Below are positions 44,331-57,110 of a stretch of 64,000 bases of DNA, in pieces (the first letter of the stretch is position 1; each line of letters begins with the position of its first letter). The notes under the pieces were generated by a model. The model saw nothing but the letters and a program-made list of their open reading frames with translations, was not told the DNA's origin and did no database searches. The stretch covers positions 746,611 through 810,610 of the forward strand of contig NW_003314310.1 of NCBI RefSeq assembly GCF_000143415.4, written 5' to 3'. This DNA comes from Selaginella moellendorffii. Taxonomy: Eukaryota > Streptophyta > Lycopodiopsida > Selaginellales > Selaginellaceae. Position numbers and translations under genes: made by a program.

Positions 44331-47017
44331 TTAGAAAAGATTGAAGTCATTGTTAATGCATACTTTAGTCTAAATCACTGCCAAAGAAATAACTCTAAAA
44401 AGAGTTATGATGTTCACACTTTGTGAGAAATGAACCAACTTAAATGAACTAGAAGGCAATCTCTTTGTCTTATGCAAATGCACTACAACTCAAACACCTC
44501 TCAACCGTCACTAATAAGGAAATGACTAATGGAGTTAACCATCTTTACTATTCTAGATGTCATCTAATTTATAAAAAATGATATGTTTATACTTACAAGT
44601 GATATAAAAAGTGAAGCCAAAGGCCCCAAACCTCTTGAGCAAATAAAATAAACCCGTCAATAAGGTTTAGATAGATTACTGTAAGTAAGTACTTAGTGGT
44701 CACACCCTTTTAAACAAAATAAGGAACATCAAAAGAGCAATAGTAGCTACCTTATGACTAAATATTTCACTATACATCTAAAATGTCCAAGCTAATTTAT
44801 CTATACTAACCTAAATGGAAAGATCACAAGATGGATAATATCAAAGTCAAAGACAATAATATCTTAGAGACTAAATTATTAATGAATAAATTTTATATTA
44901 GAACACAAAATTATTCCAAGTAAGTTATCACCTAATAAACAAGTATTATAGAAACCATCAAGATCACTATAATTTGAAGATATAGGATTAATGATCCAAT
45001 AAAATTTAATAGCAAGTGTATCATCAAGAAAACTCAAAGCTTAACTACTAAAAAATTGCAGACAATATGTCAAACAATTTACAAAAGACAACTAAAAGAA
45101 CATAAAGTATAATTGATAGATAAGCAAAATGCTTATGAATATATCACCCAAATGAAATAACATCCTAATTTATCAAAATCAACTCAAGTAACAATCAATA
45201 GAACATAATGAATGTTGCAAAATAAATAAACACTTATTCATGCCAACCATTGCATCAACTAATCTAAATAGATCTTAGTTAACCATACAAAAAAACTCAA
45301 GTTTCTTAAGCAAGTGTTAATAATATTCTACTTATGTCTTAAACCTAAAAAACTAATCTAGAGCAAACCATAAAAAATATGTGGTAATGAGAAAAACCAT
45401 AAATCATCAAAGAGAACTAACCGTCATAAAAAATCATCTATCATCTCATCAATAAATAGATGCATAATCATCATTGAAGAAACAATCCACCACCCCAAAT
45501 AATGGTAAATTATTCTATATCAACAATAATCAAGAAAAACTTTTGACAAGGATAATCAACTATCCTAAATAATAGTCAATTATCACCAATGATTGCTAGA
45601 TACAAATATTAATTTCAATATCGAAGCTAATAAACCAAAATGCCTTCCCCTACAACTTTTAACAAACGGATTAATGAATATAAAAACTCAAAGAACCAAA
45701 AGCTCGAAGAAGCTTATAGGTAAATCTCCCCTAATAATGACTATGAGTCTTACATGAACTAATATCAATGCTAAAGAAGAAACCAAGAAAAATAAAGCTA
45801 TGCTCAATTAGTGATTGCCAAATGATTCTCTATTCCATTTTCTATAGTAAGATGAAACTCACTTCATCACAAGTATAAAAAAATATATTCTCAACTCAAA
45901 TCTAACAAAGAATTAATAATTTTAATATCAATTACTAACTCTTCCTCTAGTGAAGTTAGTATTTTTTTTGACTAAATCACTTTTCAAGGAAAAGCTAGAG
46001 CTCAACCTATACTAAATAATCTCATCTAGAACACAATTAACTCAACTTACTACTAAGCTCATTTGAATGTCAACTTAATTATTAACTAGCAATATGCACA
46101 AATACCAATGATACAAAAGTAGAACTAACTATCAACACCATCTTTATTAAGATTAATAAAAAGCAAGAGTGAATCACCACTCAAAACTTTTCTCTTCTTT
46201 TAGCAACTAAATTAGCTAAAGTCAAAGATACTAAACATAGTACTTAAGACCAATCAGTCAGCAAAACTTAGTCATAGATAACACATCATCAAAGAATGAT
46301 TCACCATATCCAAGACTTCATAAAATCCAACACTATAAACTAAATGCAACCAAATGATTTTGATAGAGGTAGAATTAACATACCAACGTGGAAAAACTAT
46401 GCAAGGATAATGACACAATCCTCCACAATACTATTCAGCAAATCAAGCCCATCACTACTTAATCATCATCGAATGAAGCAAATATCAATAGTCTTCAATG
46501 AAGTCTACAAGCAATCATTAGTTGTAAAACAACCCACAATCACTCATCAACTTGCCTTTATAAGACCCAAACATTAAACTCACATTATTGAGTCATAAAC
46601 TTGTCTAATAAGAAGGTAACATCCCAGGTATGAAATATAGGAATATGGATAAGCATAGACTAAATGACCACTCGAATCTAATTGTACAACAATAAGCTCA
46701 TTAATATGTTTAGTGAACAGTTCTAAGCATGCATGAAGGGGCTAGCTATGCATGATCAACATTCAGTCGAAACTAAAATGAAGACCATGAGATGGACTCA
46801 TATAATACATAACTTCCTAATAGACAAATCTATAGTATAGGTACCAATACCTTAACCTCATATAACTAAATTGGATATCACTCTCCTTAGCCAAGGAATA
46901 GGGCCACCAAGACCAAGTCAAGATCAGTGAGAGCTCATTACTCTCATAAAGTCTAATAAAATGTAAGGTGCAACCTGCCACTAAGTATAATGCTACAAAA
47001 GAAAAGCATAAGAGTCA
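44331..47017 (-). mobile_element. AT-rich interior of a decayed retroelement, no ORF
   Basis: Lies inside the family R LTR according to its purine tract. More than 2.6 kb without a frame above about 80 codons and without a motif I can recognise. Confidence 0.4.
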
Positions 47018-47022
47018 CCTTT

Positions 47023-48429
47023 TGTGAGACACAAATCTTAAAGCCCCAAAAGTGGAGTCGAAAGGGTGCCATGTAGTAGCGGCCGAAGCAGAGGCCAAAT
47101 GAGCATAACACATTAGGATTAAAAGCTCTAGCTTGAAAGGTCAAAAGCAGGAGTGAAACTCTCAACAAAGTGCTTAAAGAACGAGCATGAAACAAGTAAT
47201 AAGTGAGTCTCTAGAAAAGGGATACAAGAGGACCAACATATGACACGTGGAAGTGTCGAGATGGACCCGAGACGAAGTCTAAAATGGAGTCCGAGATGGA
47301 GTTTGAGATGGAACTAAAATTGAGGCTGAGTCCAAGATTGAGTTTAAATCCAAGTCTGAGTTTGAGTCCAAGTCAGAGGTAGAGTCAAAGTCTGAGCCCA
47401 AACACTAATACAGGTTATTAGGTGAAAGCCCAAAGCAATTGTCCCTCGGGTGGGGGGGGCAGGGGCTACAGGGGGTTCCAAAAGTATCGTAGGGAGAGTG
47501 TAGGGGTTGGACTCTAGTGGAACCAGTTTGGCCAAAAAAGGCAGTGTGACCAAGGAAAACTATACCCACGTGTTAGGTGATGAAATATATACTGAGGAGT
47601 CTAAGGCTAGAGTGAATACAAACAGAAAAACAAGGTAACTTGGTGATGTATTCAAAAGCCAACTCTAACTCCCTTTGGAGATTGAATGGTCGATGCTCCT
47701 AATGTAAATGTAAATGGCACTACCTACTTAGATATTTGGTGTGGCTTAACAAAACCTTGCTCTAGCCTCAAAGCTAGGGCACCCAAAGGTGGAAGGTGGA
47801 GAGAGTACCCATGAGGCTCGTGTAGGGCTATGGTATTTCCAAATATTGTCCTAAAGTCTTAGATTGAGGAAAGGAAGAGGAGCAATCCTCTTGTGTGGTG
47901 ACTAAGGATGTGGTCATATGGCAAGGAAGTCCTATAAGTCAATGTGACATAGTGGTCGAGCTTGTGAACCTTGACCCAACAGTAATGTTGGCAAACACGG
48001 CCGTGGATGGAAAGAGACTTAGTGGGGACCGAAAAAGGGATATTGGGGAAGGTTGTTCCCCATGTCTACAAGCATCTTAATGATGCTAAGGAGTGGATCT
48101 GGGATTATCACTCATGGATGGATGGCCCAGTCTTTGAGAGACAGGACTGTGATGTAAGTGTGTTAAATTATCGTATGACAAAGGTGAATGGGCATGGCTT
48201 TAGCATAACAGGTTGATATGTTGGTGGTACCTTTGGAAATCTATCAGGGGATTGGACACGTGGAGCACTTGGACTAAGTGCAAAAATTGAATGGCATGGA
48301 TGCTATTCTCGGGGCTAGCAAGCCCCCAAGTCTGGAATAGGATTTATGAAGGTTATGAGTGAGACTCTTCCAAGTAGTCGGAGGTGTGGTTAAATGACTA
48401 AAGTAAAATGGAAAATTTAATCACTTATA
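47023..48429 (+). mobile_element. Long LTR 'h', solo, TSD ccttt
   Basis: 1407-bp LTR of the main long-LTR family, forward orientation, from tgtgagacac to cacttata, with perfect flanks ccttt (47018-47022 and 48430-48434). No internal domain is attached. The minisatellite is short and eroded (about 47260-47400). It inserted into the AT-rich element above. Confidence 0.9.
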
Positions 48430-48959
48430 CCTTTTAAGAAAAGCTCAATGGTTACTTTTCTACACCAATTCTAGACTTTATTCAACTCAATTGCCTTAGC
48501 CCTAAAAGTTAACATCCCTTTCAAGTTGCATCATACAAACTACCTACTAAAGTTTAATCCAACCAAAGTCAACTTTAACCCCTTCACTAGTTTGTATTAA
48601 CTTATGAAAATGGGATGCTTTTTGGGCAAAGTGATTAATAGATTAACCATTGGAAAAGCTTAAGAAAATTTATAGAAATTTTTCATCTCAGTTAAAGAAA
48701 AACTCTCAATCTAAGAATGCAAACTTTCAAGACTCAACCATTTGCAACTTCCTTCTACTTGCAACTTCAATACAAATTCTTATAACCCAATAAAATGTAT
48801 AAGTGTCTAACCACATACCTATATAACCAACATCCATACATGTAAAATAAACACTTTAAATTCAATCACAAAGACCATGTCTTTAGATATCCATATTGCA
48901 CTAACACTTTTTTTCAATTACATTCAAAATCAAATGTAAAGCTAAAACACTAATAAGAA
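48430..48959. other. Resumed AT-rich element sequence, no gene
   Basis: Continuation of the host sequence interrupted by LTR h; no ORF or motif recognised. Confidence 0.45.
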
Positions 48960-49706
48960 AAATGATAAAAGATAGAGTCCAAAATAGAGTTCGAGACTGG
49001 ATATAAGATTGAAACTAAGATTGAGACCAAGACTGAGTTTAAGTTCGAATTCAAGTATGAGTTTGAACACTAGTATAGGTTGTGGGGTGAAAGCCCAAAG
49101 CAATCATCCTTTAGTGGGGGGGAGGGGGGTTCCAAAAGCATATAATAGGAAGAGTATGGGGGTTGGACTTCAGTGGAACTAGGAAAGATTAGTATGACTT
49201 AAGAATAAGGAACATTACACCTATATGGTGGGTGATGATATAACCATAAAGGAGTCAAAAGCTAGAGTGAATATGGATGGACAAGTGGGGTAGCTTGGTG
49301 AAGTGTTCAAGAGCCCACTTTAGCTCCACTGGGAAATCAAATAGTTAATACTTCCAATCCAAGTATGGGTGGCATTACCTACTTGGATATTTGGTGTGGC
49401 TTATCAGAACTTCACTCTAGCCACATGGATAGGACACCCAAAGGTGGAAAGTGGGGAGAGTACCCACAAAGCTCATATTGGGCTGTAGTGTTTTGAAATA
49501 TTATCCCAAAGTCCTAGATTGTGGAAAAAAAGAGGAACAATCCTTTTGTATAGTGACCAAGGATATGGTTATATGGCGAGGAAGTGTTAAAGGTCAATAA
49601 GACTTAGTGGTCAGGGTTTTAGACTCTAACCCATTGGCGATCTTGGCAAGCATAGCCATGGACGAAAAGGGACTTGGTGGGGACTAAAGAAAGGAGATTG
49701 GGGACA
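48960..49706 (+). mobile_element. Long LTR 'i', fragment truncated at both ends
   Basis: Matches the middle part of the long LTR, from minisatellite remnants (gatagagtccaaaatagag) through ggtgaaagcccaaagca to the ggacttggtggggac phrase, which corresponds to about 8030-9490 of LTR b. Neither terminus is present. Confidence 0.8.
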
Positions 49707-49789
49707 GCTTTTGCAATCAATCTTAGGATTTGGATAATAGTTAGAAACTCTTGCACTTTCTAGCCAACCTCTTCTTTATGCTGAAGAGG

Positions 49790-50040
49790 AGATTCACATT
49801 ATGGATACCATGGCAACACAAAATCTAAGAGCTTTTATGGCATTATTCACTTTGCAAGATACTGTCATAGTAGAAGCACTCTTAGATTTGAGATTAGGGA
49901 GTAATGTCATCTCTTTGGCATTAACAAAGTCTACTGGGCTCCAGATCCATGACAACACAGCAGTCATCCTCAAAACCTTTACAAATCATATTATGATCCC
50001 CGCAAGTATATGTTGCTAAGTGCCAATATTAGTCCACAGG
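49790..50040 (+). pseudogene. Retroelement aspartic protease relic
   Basis: An open frame (49801-50019) contains EALLDLRLGSNVIS, which resembles a gypsy-type protease active site with an altered triplet. A linked broken frame continues to 50350 and resumes after the inserted TRIM at 51083, to about 51450. Not functional. Confidence 0.5.
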
Positions 50041-50356
50041 ATATCATCATTGGTGGATTTCATGGTGATGAATTTCCAGTAAGTGAACTCACACTCCCTC
50101 ACCAACCTTATCACCTTGGGACACTCTTGGTATCTCCAAGCCAACACTGAGACATACTAGAAGAAGGGGATGATGCAAATCAGTGACAAAGTCACTATTA
50201 GGAAGCTCTACAATGCTCATGGATGTTCTTTGATGGAGAAGATTTTACTCCTTTACAACTTGAGCCTACTCTTGTGCCCATCTAGACTGCTTTTCCAGCT
50301 AAGTTGGTTGTTTGTCTTCTCTTAGCTCCTCAATGATCCATCACTAATGGAAATGG

Positions 50357-51082
50357 TGTAAACTCCTGAGTTTGAACTTCTTAGAAGGTCACCCAACTTA
50401 GTACTATTCAAACCTAAAGACACTTAACCCCAAGTATCCTAAGACCCTTAACCGATTGGAAAAAAGGGTGCACTTTTATTCATGGCTTCTTTCCCTCTAT
50501 ATTTGAACCCCATAGATCGTCTCTCGAGTCGTTCCCTTTGGTTGCTTACAATCCACCACGCTTCCTTGCAAGTTCACGCCCTCGTGAATGGAAGCTGAGA
50601 GCCACAACTCTCCTGAGAGCCCTACACTTTTGACACCCTGTACCTCGAGTCAAGCCCAGCGGGAGCAAACTGGACCTACCAGATGTCACCACGCTTCCTT
50701 GCAAGTTCACGCCCTCATGAATGGAAGCTGAGAGCCACAACTCTCCTGAGAGCCCTACACTTTTGACACCCTGTACCTCGAGTCAAGCCCAGCGGGAGCA
50801 AACTGGACCTACCAGATGTCAATCAACATGTGGTGCAACTCCCTTAGCCAATCAATAGAGTCGAAGCCAAGACCCCTTTGATACCAAATGTAAGCTCTTG
50901 AGTTTGGACTTCCCGAGAGGTCACCCAACCCAGTACTATTCAAACCCAAGGACGCTTAACCCCACATATCCCAAGACCCTTAACCGATTGGAAAAGGGGG
51001 TGCACTCTTGTTCATGGGCCCTTTCCCTCTATATTTGAACCCTATAAATCGTTTCTTAAGTCGTTCCCTTTGGTTGCTTACA
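50357..51082 (-). mobile_element. TRIM element 2, complete, TSD aatgg, with internal tandem duplication
   Basis: 726 bp. Two 194-bp LTRs (50357-50550 and 50889-51082; TGTAA...TTACA) flank a 338-bp interior. The PBS (minus strand, tttggtatcaaagg) abuts the right LTR, so the element runs on the minus strand. Perfect duplications aatgg lie at 50352-50356 and 51083-51087. The interior has a 133-bp tandem duplication (50554-50686 and 50687-50819) with about one difference between copies. No coding capacity. The two LTRs differ at a moderate number of sites, so it is older than TRIM 1. Confidence 0.92.
50554..50819. repeat. 133-bp tandem duplication inside TRIM 2
   Basis: Two adjoining copies starting caccacgcttccttgcaag, almost identical. 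The related truncated element at 54798-55248 has only one copy, so the duplication is specific to this copy or lineage. Confidence 0.92.
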
Positions 51083-51479
51083 AATGGGGGGTATTTAGCA
51101 TCCACACTCAGTGCTACTTTTGAACCATCCATGGCCATCTTCTCCAATTCTATACAGTCCTTGTCACAATCAGAACTTCAAGCTTCAACCATAATTCCAT
51201 AGATTTGTCACATGATTGAGGAAACAAAACTTGATTAAACTATTTTGTCATGGGCGCTTCTAATGATTCAAGAGGTATTTAGGAGGCTCTTATCCAACCA
51301 CATGCCTGTATATGGATCTTCTCCTGGTTCTATTCTATAGTACGTGCTCACAAAATGTAGTGCACATGAATTTGGAGTTGAACTCTAAGCCTATTACACT
51401 ATCAAATGAGGGTCCAGTACAATCCCATAAGCACCAACTCCCAGTATCCAGCACCTACATGCAAAATAGTGTTAGATAG

Positions 51480-52170
51480 TGTCTAGCATAATTTTGGCAT
51501 ACCGGTGGCCTAACGCAAGAAGGAAGGTACCCCACTGACTAAAGTAGTGTAGAGCTTGGGTTTAAACCCAAACCAAATGTAAAACAAGGAATGACACAAC
51601 CCAACGGGAGCCAAACTAATGTTTTAAGTGGTCGGACATGCATTCTAACCACTATTCCCTATTATATATTTGGAACCCCCCTTGTTAAGGAACACACACT
51701 TTGGGCTTTCACCCCAAGCCTCCTTTAGTACCAGGAGTTAGTCTCTGGGACTAACTCAAAATTTACTAAATATAGAATGATGTTAGATTGCAAATTTGGA
51801 CATGGACAAACACCATTGTGTTCATGCCAATCTCTACATTCTATAAATATGCCAAATTAGCAAATCTAAACACTTTCCATAATTAGCCAATAGAACGAAA
51901 TAAAACCAATACAAAGGGCATGATAGTGAGAGTGTTTGGCAAACACAGTAAGCTATTATGTAACGATATTGAAGGACTAAACTTAATATCGAAGGGGTTC
52001 CCAACACTAGCAAGTGCAAGTCAATGAATGAATTTCTCTAACTAGGTCAAGTATGCTTGACCAATAGCATTTAGGAATTCCGTTCTTATGCTCATTTGGT
52101 CAAGTGCATATGCAACCAATTTCTCAACTAACTTAAGTGGAGACTATAAAAGGAACCAAGAGTGCTCTGT
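51480..52170 (-). mobile_element. Family R LTR, copy 2, partial
   Basis: Begins near ggtggcctaacgcaag and contains the module attatatatttggaaccccc...ctttgggctttcacccc that is also found in the long LTR family, followed by sequence shared with copies 1 and 3. It is cut short at about 52170, where gypsy RT sequence begins. Confidence 0.6.
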
Positions 52171-52239
52171 GAACTAAGAAACCAGGAAAAGTCCTTTATG
52201 AGTGTGGAATGTTGTTTTATGTTGATCCTCATTGACTAC

Positions 52240-53640
52240 TCCAATCTAATAATAACCAGAATGGAGATCAATCTTGCTAAAGATGTGCACTTGGCCCAAC
52301 TCATCCATGAGGTTGTCAATGCAAGGAATTGGAAATCTATTTTTGATGGTCACCTTGTTAAGAGCATGGTAATCCATACATAGTCTCTATGAACCATTCT
52401 TTTTAGCACCAACATAGGTGATGCAAAAGTGCTAGTGCTCTCTATGAGTAGTCCTTGTTGTAGAAGATCCTCCACCATCTTATCAACAATTTCTTGCTCC
52501 TCCCTTTGTTGTAGCACACACATAACTCCTACTCCCACTCTTGCTCCCACTCCTACTTTTGCTCTTACTCTTACTCTTACTCTTGCTCTTGCTCTTGCTC
52601 CCTGGTCACAGCCATGGGCATCTTGAGAGAGAGAGAGGGAATATTCTAATGCTTGGAATATTCTAAATGGTTGTATAAAAACCCTAGAAGGGCAAAATAT
52701 TAAGGGTTCTACACTTTATATCCGGAGCTATAGCATGAAGAGAGAGCTTAGGATGTGAGTAGAGCCACAGAAAAGAGGAGGATTGAGGTACTACACCTTA
52801 ACACTTTATCCTGTTGAGTCAAGTGAGAGATGTTACCCTTGGTTCTAAGTTTATAAGATGCTATACCCTTGTGCAAGCACTCACCAATTCTAACATTGAG
52901 TGTTGGAAAACTAGAAGATGGTGCAAGAGAAGTGACTAGATGTTATTATGTAAGGTTGCACTTTCAATGTCATGTCATACCAGCTCTAACTCCTTGTCTT
53001 CTTAATATTCCCCAAAGTTATCAATGGCTGCTTTTTTCATGTCTGCTTTTTTCTGGTTTGCTTTCTTCAAGGTTGCTTATTTCTTGTTGACAACTCCTAG
53101 GTTTGTTTCAGTCTCTACTTTCCTCTCTACTTTCTTCAAACCCAAGCAACTGGATTTGGCAAAGACTTGTAACTCCTCATCAACTACAAGGTTTGTATAA
53201 CCTACTTTCTTCCTGTTTGCTTTTTTTGAAGCTCTTACTTTCATGCTAGGAACCTTGCCAACCTCCACAAATTTGCCACTGAGTTTCACTCCCAGTCCAA
53301 ACCAATCTTCTACACAAAAACTCCTGATCATAAAAGGACCTCCACTCCTTTACTGTGCAAGCAATCACACTATGCCAAGGTTACTATCGAAAGACTATTA
53401 GCTGGTCCATTCTACTTGCTACCCATTTGAAATAAAAAAAAAGTCACTACTCTTGGAAATTAACAACAGTGTCTCTTAGCTGTGCCAATGCCTCTACTCC
53501 TAGAACAATATCAATTGCTCCCATGCCCAAAATATAAAAAATCTCCTTGAATATTATATTTGTTCACATTGAAGGAGCACCAAGCTTGCTCATATGCACT
53601 TACAGTCTTGCCATCTACAATCTCCACCTCTAAAGAACAA
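52240..53640 (-). pseudogene. Ty3/gypsy protease and reverse transcriptase relic
   Basis: Read on the minus strand from 53640: the end of a protease domain with the IDIVLGVEALAQL motif (about 53515-53480), a linker, then RT from about 52550 with [24 protein letters not shown] and FSKIDLHSG. These are standard gypsy RT landmarks just before the catalytic FxDD region, which is not present. One frameshift in a run of A and a Trp-to-stop change break the RT, and several stops break the rest. The part after RT is replaced by family R sequence. Confidence 0.8.
52525..52602. repeat. Hexamer tandem repeat
   Basis: Units of ctcccact/cttactctt type grading into gctctt hexamers, about 78 bp; low-complexity expansion inside the gypsy remnant. 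Confidence 0.85.
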
Positions 53641-54797
53641 CAAAGTAGATAAGTCTAGTGTTGAGGTATGGCATCTTGATCCTCCTCCTCTTTATGGTTT
53701 TGCTCACATCCTAACCTCTCTCTCCATAGCTCTAGCTCAAAACACTAAGTGCAAAACCTTTGATATTTTGCCCTTGTGGGTTTTTTTATACAACCATTTA
53801 GAATATTTTGAGAATCAGAATATTTCCTCCTTTTTGTGTGTGTGCCTATAATAAGCAACTACAATGGATCACCACATATTCCAACTTGGCAAGAATCCAC
53901 AACCAAGCTAAAGAAATCTAATGCCAAGAGCTGATAACTACTGCAAGTGATAAAAACAAGAAAAGACAAAAGAAAAGAAAAAGAAAAAAATAAAAAAAGT
54001 GAAAGGGAAATGAAGTGTGGAGTTTAGGGTTAGAGGGAAAACCTCTAAGCTAGAATTGGATGCTCAAATTGGGAAAAGTGATAAAAAAAGTAAAATAAAA
54101 AATAAGAAAAAACAAAAGGGAAAACAAGGCATGAACCTAGACTCTAATCTCATAGGTATTCACACTTTGAACACACCCAACTCATCCCTAAAATTCTAGA
54201 GAAGAAAGTGAAGTGAAGTGAATGCATTACACAATGAAGGTATGTGTGGAAAGAGATGAAAATTGCAGCCCAAAAAGTGATGAGATGGATGGGATTGGAA
54301 TCTGCCTTATAGTGAATAATGGAGAGAACCATTTCTAATGTGATGTAGTAAGACTAGAAGTAGCAATCAATATATTGTCAAGATTTTATGAAGAGCATGT
54401 TGCGACCCAAGATGAACTGGCTTCTATGGCCAATGCAACTGGAAGAATGTGGATGTAGGAGACTTTTCTACTCTAGTGATGAATGTTTGGATGTCTATTC
54501 CATGCAAGCCCAATCAACTAAAGAAAAGAGTTGGAATGCCCCTGCATTTACTGCAAATCTCATGCAATGATGGTTCAAGTTGTATTTTTTGTCTCTAACA
54601 TCCAAAAGTTTAATTTCTACTGTGTTTGAAAGTCTTCTTGATATAGTAATGTTGGAAGATCCTAAGTACCATGTGTGAATGGTGCAAAACTAATAAAAAA
54701 CCAAGATTGAGCATGTGTGATAATGGAATGTAGTGACTATGAAATTGAATAGAGTGATTTTTGAAATTGTAGTGACTATGAAATTAAATAGAGTGAT
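53641..54797. other. AT-rich repeat-derived stretch without a supported gene
   Basis: Only frames under 90 codons, none with a motif. An A-rich patch lies at 53950-54120. A 43-bp phrase (tagtgactatgaaatt...gagtgatt) is duplicated at about 54730-54800, just before the truncated TRIM. Confidence 0.45.
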
Positions 54798-55248
54798 TCT
54801 CTCTATATTTGAACCCCATGGATTGTCTTTTAAGTTGTTCTCTTTGGTTGCTTACAATCTACCACGCTTTCCTGCAAGTTCACGCCCTCGTGAACGGAAG
54901 CTAAGAGCTGCAACTCTCCCGAGAGCTCTGCTCTCCTGACACCCTACCCCTCGGGTTAAGCCCAGCTGGAGCATGGACCCTTGCCAAATATCAATCAACA
55001 TGTGGTATGATTCCCCTAGTCAACCAACAGAGTTGAACTTAAAACCTCTGATACCAAATATAAGCTCCTGAATTTGGACTTCTTGGGAGGTCACCTAGCC
55101 TAATATTCAAACCCAAGGACTTTTAACCCTAATATCCCAAGACCTTTAACCGATTGAAAAAGGGGGTGCACTCTTGTTTATAAGCCCTTTCTCTTTATAT
55201 TTAAATCCTATAGATCATCTATCAAATCATTCTTTTTGGTTGCTTATA
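54798..55248 (-). mobile_element. TRIM element 2 copy, left LTR truncated
   Basis: The last 59 bp of the left LTR (54798-54856), an interior with a single copy of the 133-bp unit, a PBS remnant (ctctgatacca, 55046-55056) and a drifted right LTR (55059-55248). It is clearly older than 50357-51082. Confidence 0.85.
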
Positions 55249-55614
55249 GCATGGTATTGATTACTTAAACCAAAAAACTAATCCTTACAATCTTGATTGA
55301 TCCACTTATAATTATGCCTAAGAAGGATCCACTAATGCTATACTAAATAGCTACAAACCAGCTTATTTACCACTCATAGCAAACCTAAGAAAGGTTTACT
55401 TTTATTCATGGTAATATGGAATAACTCATAGAACTAATGATAGGCTAATATTAATCTTGCCAACTAAAAATGTAACCTTGAATTGCTAATGTGTCTCACT
55501 TACAAAAACTCATGCAAATGCATACAGCCAAGGAGCGAAGGAACTGAAGCACAAAATAACTCTTGAGTGTTTAATTTAAGAAGTGAAGGGACAAAAGCAC
55601 AAAGTGAAGAAACA
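55249..55614. other. AT-rich spacer, nothing recognised
   Basis: Short AT-rich stretch between the truncated TRIM and the family R LTR; no motif or ORF found. Confidence 0.45.
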
Positions 55615-56356
55615 AGTGGTGGCTTAACGCAAGGATATGAATACTTTATTAGTTAATATGGTATAGAGCTTGGGTTTGAACTCAAAATAAAAATAGGCAT
55701 GTAACCATGGAGTTAAACTGAAGTTCAAGTTAGTTGCCACCTACCCACTATCTTTATTATATATTTGGAACCCCCCCCAACCCCTGCCCCCCCACCCCCC
55801 CAAAGGTAATCCACACTTTAGGATATCACCCTAATCCCAAAAATGCACACTTTAAACTTTCACCCCAATCCTAGGAGTTAGTCTCTAGGACATGGGATTA
55901 ACACCATGGGGTTTAGGACACTCTCTATATTTAGTATTAGTAGATATGTCTCTTAAGCAAATCTAAAAACTTACCATAAATAACATATGGATTTGGAACG
56001 GAACCAACATATAAAGGATGATAATAAGAGTGTTTTAGCGGACACAATAAAGTATCATTTAGCTAATATTGAGGGACTAACCTTAATAGTGTAAGGGCTC
56101 CCAACACTAGCAAGTGCAAGTAATGAGTTTTTTTATCACCATGTCAAGTATATTTTACTTAATGACAATTTAGGATTTCTTTTATTAGTGCCCTTCCGGT
56201 AAGTTCACATATGCTGGCTAGTTTCTCAACTAGTTTAGGTGGAAATTATAAAGGAAACCAACAGTACCAATCTCCTACCATTATGCTAGTAAGGAAAGAG
56301 TATTTATAAAAACTAGCTGATAAATATCTTTTGATATATGAAGTCATATTTACAGC
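55615..56356 (-). mobile_element. Family R LTR, copy 3, most complete
   Basis: Starts near ggtggcttaacgcaag, includes a run of C (about 55770-55800) and the ttatatatttggaacccc...ctttcacccc module, and ends near tttacagcataag at 56356. It covers the parts seen separately in copies 1 and 2. Confidence 0.6.
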
Positions 56357-57110
56357 ATAAGTGAACCCTTTGATGATATTCTTTGAAAGAATGATGAAAA
56401 GGTTATTAACTTATTCACATAAAATCCCTTTACTATTCATATGACTCTTTATTTTTCAATAACATTAACAAAATGTTGTTGATGCCAAACCCTTCACTTA
56501 AGAAATAGAGAATGTTAATTTGGAAAATGCTTATGACACTAATATGTGTGGCCAACTTCATTACATGCTCTATAATGAACATCACAACCACATCTACATC
56601 CTTGCCATTGTTCTTGAGCATAAGTAGCAACAACATTAACCTCCATTAGAATATAATCATTTCACATAAGAAGTGGAGTTGAAGTATGTGCAATTACAAG
56701 TGGGAGAAGTGATGTCTCATGATATTATGCCAATCAAAGAGCATTGTCAAAGGCAGCTAAGGCATACATGCATAAATCCTATAAAATCTTGATGAAGTGC
56801 TAATCATAACATACCCAACTTGATCTGCTTTAGTATATTCATTTCTACATGAAGCAAAATGCTCTAGAAATAAACACTAAATTACATAATTGACTCAAAT
56901 GGCCTTTGATAAAAATAATACAATTGCTAAAAGGCATTATCATAATTGCTAACATGTCCAAATATGTGCTTGAAGGAGTCTAGGAGAAAGCTCTAATTTA
57001 CACAAGTGGCTATGCTAAAACCATAAGTCTATGGACGATGAAGATTCAAAGCAGAAGGAGAAAGAAAGGAGAACTAACCATAGAGTGATCAATAAAACCA
57101 CAATCGCAAA
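56357..57110. other. AT-rich region at the edge of the gene island
   Basis: No ORF above 70 codons and no motif. It includes the 3' flank of the PPR gene; composition changes sharply to GC-rich at about 57120. Confidence 0.6.
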
